Shown in pieces: positions 60,652 through 64,000 of a stretch of DNA of 64,000 nucleotides (position 1 is its first letter; each line of letters begins with the position of its first letter). The stretch spans positions 1-64,000 of the forward strand of contig JAEKKX010000004.1 of assembly GCA_019510125.1 (NCBI GenBank), read 5' to 3'. The notes below the pieces were generated by a model. That model made no database searches. It saw nothing but the letters and a program-made list of their open reading frames with translations, and had not been told where the DNA came from. Made by a program: the position numbers and the translations under genes. This DNA is from Lysobacterales bacterium (GTDB taxonomy: Bacteria; Pseudomonadota; Gammaproteobacteria; Xanthomonadales; Xanthomonadaceae).

Positions 60652-61602
60652 ATGGACTGCCTGGCATTGTTGGCCTCCTGCATCGAGGAGGAGGGTGGCG
60701 CGATCGCGCCTGCATTGGCCGACCTGGTCGAACGCAGGCAACTCGAACGATTGCAGCAGATCGGGGCGCTGGTCCCGTCGCGCGCGCGGACGATCATCTG
60801 CCCGCGCTGCGAGGCGCATAGCGTCCGCGTGATCACCGCGGGCTCCGCGCTTTGCGTGGGGTGCGGAAAGGTCGTGCTGGCGGCACAGGATTTGCAGCGG
60901 CTCGCGCCTGATAGCGAATGGCTGCGGCGACGTATCGCCCAGGCGTTGGGCTTGCCCGTGGGGCCGCCCTGGCCGTTGGTGCCGGGGCAACTCTGGCGGC
61001 TGGGCGATCTCGGCCGCGCGGGCGCGCGACGGCGCATCCTGTATGGCGAGCGGCTGAGGTCTTCAAGGACCGGGCGCGCACTCCATGCCGTGTGGCCGTC
61101 GCTGGTGGGGCAGGGGCCGGCGATCCTGCTGACGACCACTGCGCCGGATGATGTCTTTCTGCCGGGGCTGCCGGTGTCGGTCGTACCGCTCGCTTCGGCG
61201 TTCCAGGTCCGCGGGACGGGCCTGGTCGTGGCCGGCCCGGTGTGGGAGGGCATACTCGATGAGGCATCGCTAGGCAACGATGATGGTCGCCACGGGCCGT
61301 TCGGGCGGGAATTCAGAACGGTGCTGCTGCCGAGGGAGACCGAACCGGTGGCGCTCACGCCGACGCAGTCGGCGCTGCTGCGGGTGCTGTGGGAGTTGTC
61401 CGGCGAACGGATCGAGCGTGAAGCGTTGCTCCGCCGGGCGAAGGTCGATCTCGGCAAGCCGATCGTGGCCTTTCCGCAGAGCAAGTATCCGCAAGCGCAT
61501 CGGGCGTATCGCATGCTGGTACGTTCAAACCGGCAGGGGCAATACTGGTGGGCGTTGGAGGTCGAGTGCAAGAATGGACCTTCGGACACAGGTGGCACAT
61601 GA
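60652..61602 (+). CDS. Protein of unknown function with zinc ribbon and winged-helix-like end
   Basis: A 316-residue protein. A zinc-ribbon pattern, CPRC at residues 50-53 and CVGC at 68-71, follows a helical N-terminus. The middle (about 95-230) is an uncharacterised alpha/beta region (ILLTTTAPDDVFLPGLPVSV). The end (about 240-305, TPTQSALLRVLWELSGERIEREALLRRAKV in pieces) looks like a winged helix or helical DNA-binding fold. This suggests nucleic-acid contact, possibly a regulator or defence-type component. It is tightly linked to the genes on both sides. Confidence 0.65.
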   Translation: MDCLALLASCIEEEGGAIAPALADLVERRQLERLQQIGALVPSRARTIICPRCEAHSVRVITAGSALCVGCGKVVLAAQDLQRLAPDSEWLRRRIAQALGLPVGPPWPLVPGQLWRLGDLGRAGARRRILYGERLRSSRTGRALHAVWPSLVGQGPAILLTTTAPDDVFLPGLPVSVVPLASAFQVRGTGLVVAGPVWEGILDEASLGNDDGRHGPFGREFRTVLLPRETEPVALTPTQSALLRVLWELSGERIEREALLRRAKVDLGKPIVAFPQSKYPQAHRAYRMLVRSNRQGQYWWALEVECKNGPSDTGGT

Positions 61603-61630
61603 ATATTGGGATGTAAGGGAGATCAGGGCG

Positions 61631-61909
61631 ATGGCGAAACCAGGCAAAGATAAGCCGGCCCTATCGGCCAAGCGACGTGAGGCACTGGAGCGATTGCGCT
61701 CCGGTGGGCTGTTGGTCGCGGGTCAATATTTTCTCCACTACATCGACGGTTGGGAGGTAGTGCCGCAGAATTTCTACTGGCTGGTCAACCGTCGCCTGAT
61801 CCGAGTACTCGATCCTTCGCGCAAGAGCAGCGTCAAAGGCAACGGGCACGTGATTTCCGAGCAGGGACTGGCGCTGTTGGCGGCAATTGAGGCGGCCGAG
61901 AAGGCTTGA
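61631..61909 (+). CDS. Small basic protein of unknown function, third gene of the module
   Basis: A 92-residue basic protein with a Lys-rich N-terminus and a compact core (RREALERLRSGGLLVAGQYF, then WEVVPQNFYWLVNRRLIRVLD) that resembles a small winged helix. It begins at 61631, 28 bases after the preceding stop, behind GGGAGATCAGGG. It closes the module; 39 bases further on the convergent effector gene ends. Function not assignable. Confidence 0.6.
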   Translation: MAKPGKDKPALSAKRREALERLRSGGLLVAGQYFLHYIDGWEVVPQNFYWLVNRRLIRVLDPSRKSSVKGNGHVISEQGLALLAAIEAAEKA

Positions 61910-61948
61910 TCCTCGCTGCAAAAAAGCTTCGTGATCATTGAAGGTGTG

Positions 61949-64000
61949 TCACGCCATCCTTGGCCCACGGCCGGGGCCGTCCGGCGTCGGCTGTTCCTGT
62001 TGCTGCGCCAGCGCTTGCGCCTGTTGCTGGTTCACCGCATCGAGCTTCTGTTGCGACTGCTCCAGTGGGCGTTCAACGGCCTGTGCCACGTCGGTCATGG
62101 AGCGGCGTGCCGCCGGGTCGGAAGGATCCTGTCCCTGCACGACGAAGAGCAGTGTCCCGCCTGAAACCTGTGAACCATCCTGCTGCAGCTTGCCGGCAGT
62201 ATTGAGGGCGATATGGTCGGCCGAGGTGATGCCCGCAGCTTTCGCGTCGGCGAGCGTGCTCATCGCCAATCTCTCGCTGGTCGCATCGAACGTGCGGCCG
62301 GTGGAGGCGTCGATGCGGGCGACGCCGGCTTCAATCTGTTTGTAGAGGCGGTGATCGGGGTGATCCGCGTCGCGCGGATCGGGAAGTCGTGGCGACAGCG
62401 CCAGTGTCGAAGCCGCAACCGGCTCGACGCGATCATTGGGCGATGGCGCCTTCTGTTTGTCGTCCTGCCGCGCATCCGGCTCCTGAGCGCCATCGTCGCG
62501 GCGTCCGGAACTGGCCATGCGCATGGTGGCCGCGACCGTCTGGGCGCCTCCGTCCTGCGCCAGCCCCTGCAGGTTCGCTTCGCGTTGCGCCTGCGCGCGG
62601 GTGTCGCGGTCCTGTTCCGATGGACGTTCGATCGCATGCGGTGAAAGAGTCGCTTCTGTCCGCGCCCGCTCGATCTCCTCGGCGGTGGTGACGCTCTTGG
62701 TTTCCATACGCCGATCGTCGTGGCCGACCAACGTCGCGATGGAACCATCGGGACGCACTTCCAGCGTGTAGGGCGACCGACCGAGGCCATCGCGTGCGTG
62801 ATCCTGCGTGACCGCCCTCGTCGCAGCATCGATGTCACCATCACTGCGCACGACGCCAGCCCGAGCGTAGGCATCGGTCACCGCGTTGCGCAGGCCGTAT
62901 TCCGTTGGCGTCGGATTCGCCCGCGCGATCGCGGCGTACTCGGACAACTCCTGCAATCCCACCTGCTGCGCCTGCCATGTGCGATTCAATTCTTCGCGGG
63001 TGTTGCCCGACGCCTGGTTCGTGCCGAGCATTCCGGGCCTGGTCCATTCCCCGTCGGCACCGCGGGTGTAGGTGTTCCCATCGGACGCCGGCAGCGTCTC
63101 GGTCTGTGCGGCAGAATTGCGGATCACCGGTGGAACCGGTTCTTTCGATGCGAATTCGCCCCAGGCGAATTGGTCGTGGGCAATCTGATACCGAGCAGCG
63201 ATCACGGCAGGTGTGTTGGCGGCGTTGTTGGCGATGATCAGAGCCGACTGACGCTCCAACTCCATCGCACGTCCATCGCTGACTGGTTCGTTCCGGGTCA
63301 GCGGTATGCGGCCGTCGAGGTTCTCTCTGATCTCGATCTGCCATTTCCCGGACTGCGCGTCACGCACATAGTCTCGGCCGGTCTCAAACGGGGCTCGTGG
63401 TGAGTCGGTCCCAGGTTCCGCAGGCAGCCGAAACGGCGCTTTCGGCTCCGGAGGATTCGCGAGACCCAGCGAATAGGAGTCGTTGGCGGATCTGTAATTC
63501 AGTTCGTCGGCCAGACGACCAACAGCGACGAGGCGTGTTTCGTCGAAGCCGCCTGTCGCATTCGGGGCACGCGCCGTGCGCAACCATGCGCCTTGAGGAT
63601 CTGCAGGGTCCCGCGTCCACGCATTTCCATTGACGTCGGTCTGGGTATAGATCTGCTCGAGTTGCTTCTGATCCGCCCATTTGTCGCCCAGATAAGCCCC
63701 AACACCGCCGCCGATTACCCCGGATACCAGCGCACCTGGGCCGGTCCAGGAACCGGTGGCGGCGCCGTAGGCGAAGCCCGCTCCGAAGCCGACCAGCAGG
63801 CCGCCCGCATTGCGACCGACGAAGCGTGTCCCAGCGGCTTCGGCCGCGGCGTCGTTGCCTTGCGCCCGCAGCTCAAGGACACGATGCCCGGTGCTAGCGA
63901 AGTCGTAGGCCATGAGGGCCACGCCCGCCGCACCGACGACACGCAGTGCCCGGCCCGAACCCGGCGCTCCGGTGCGGGGCGTGTCCACGTCCGGCACCCT
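61949..64000 (-). CDS. XVIPCD-containing T4SS effector, 5' end outside window
   Basis: At least 682 residues are visible and the frame runs to the right edge; a GTG at 63997 is probably internal. Near the visible N-terminus is a glycine-zipper-like hydrophobic region (VGRNAGGLLVGFGAGFAYG, SGVIGGGVGAYLG) that could insert into membranes. A long polar region follows. The last 145 residues fit the XVIPCD T4SS signal (DADHPDHRLYKQIEAGV, SERLAMSTLADAKAAGI, TLLFVVQGQDPSDPA) with a Gln-rich tail. Likely an antibacterial effector; the toxic domain may be the part not seen or the zipper itself. Confidence 0.78.
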   Translation of the reverse strand, partial: RVPDVDTPRTGAPGSGRALRVVGAAGVALMAYDFASTGHRVLELRAQGNDAAAEAAGTRFVGRNAGGLLVGFGAGFAYGAATGSWTGPGALVSGVIGGGVGAYLGDKWADQKQLEQIYTQTDVNGNAWTRDPADPQGAWLRTARAPNATGGFDETRLVAVGRLADELNYRSANDSYSLGLANPPEPKAPFRLPAEPGTDSPRAPFETGRDYVRDAQSGKWQIEIRENLDGRIPLTRNEPVSDGRAMELERQSALIIANNAANTPAVIAARYQIAHDQFAWGEFASKEPVPPVIRNSAAQTETLPASDGNTYTRGADGEWTRPGMLGTNQASGNTREELNRTWQAQQVGLQELSEYAAIARANPTPTEYGLRNAVTDAYARAGVVRSDGDIDAATRAVTQDHARDGLGRSPYTLEVRPDGSIATLVGHDDRRMETKSVTTAEEIERARTEATLSPHAIERPSEQDRDTRAQAQREANLQGLAQDGGAQTVAATMRMASSGRRDDGAQEPDARQDDKQKAPSPNDRVEPVAASTLALSPRLPDPRDADHPDHRLYKQIEAGVARIDASTGRTFDATSERLAMSTLADAKAAGITSADHIALNTAGKLQQDGSQVSGGTLLFVVQGQDPSDPAARRSMTDVAQAVERPLEQSQQKLDAVNQQQAQALAQQQEQPTPDGPGRGPRMA

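Overview
The window looks like a high-GC gammaproteobacterium of the family Xanthomonadaceae (Lysobacter/Luteimonas/Stenotrophomonas side). The grounds are the gene order thrS-infC-(insert)-rpmI-rplT-pheS-pheT-ihfA-merR-tRNA-Pro, and three proteins ending in the XVIPCD domain, which in this family marks cargo of the bacteria-killing Vir-type IV secretion system. No rRNA, CRISPR array, integrase or complete insertion sequence was seen.

Bases 1 to about 30,890 are the backbone of a Tn4371-family integrative and conjugative element (ICE). From the left it holds: a PaeR7I/XhoI-type restriction-modification operon headed by a small ribbon-helix-helix protein (the endonuclease runs off the left edge); element housekeeping genes (DUF736, XRE repressor, DUF2958, DUF2285, AlpA-like HTH); a plasmid-like replication and partition block (RepA, three 17-bp iterons, AT-rich repeats, ParA, ParB-like); a coupled transfer operon (DUF2840, TraF protease, DUF3363 relaxase); a drug-efflux cargo operon (outer-membrane factor, 14-TM MFS pump, EmrA adaptor) under divergent TetR/MarR control; a TraR-like LysR regulator; an EexN lipoprotein; and traG-copG-trbBCDEJKLFGI-DUF2274. 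The integrase and both att sites are outside the window or not recognisable.

Bases 30,895-38,448 carry a two-component system plus an extracytosolic flavin/heme electron-transfer cassette: PepSY protein, two-heme ferric-reductase-like membrane protein, a DUF2271 protein with an ApbE flavinylation motif, a PepSY-flavodoxin-reductase fusion, and ApbE. Electrons probably pass from cytosolic NAD(P)H through membrane hemes to a covalently flavinylated periplasmic carrier. Whether this is ICE cargo or chromosome is unresolved.

Bases 38,771-50,175 are the core translation operon. Between infC and rpmI sits a non-core insert: a secreted ankyrin-repeat protein and two tandem lipase-fold proteins with C-terminal XVIPCD domains, best read as an immunity protein and two antibacterial T4SS effectors. 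The operon also shows an AUC-started infC, an attenuator-like hairpin before pheS and a REP-like hairpin pair between pheS and pheT.

Downstream of tRNA-Pro(GGG) lies a heavy-metal island: a divergent MerR regulator, cytochrome c-FTR1 permease, short cation-diffusion facilitator and CzcCBA efflux pump, with a 19-bp-spacer MerR promoter. Next is an unrecognised module (XRE regulator facing three co-directional genes of unknown function behind a strong promoter). The window ends in a third XVIPCD effector on the minus strand, cut by the right edge.
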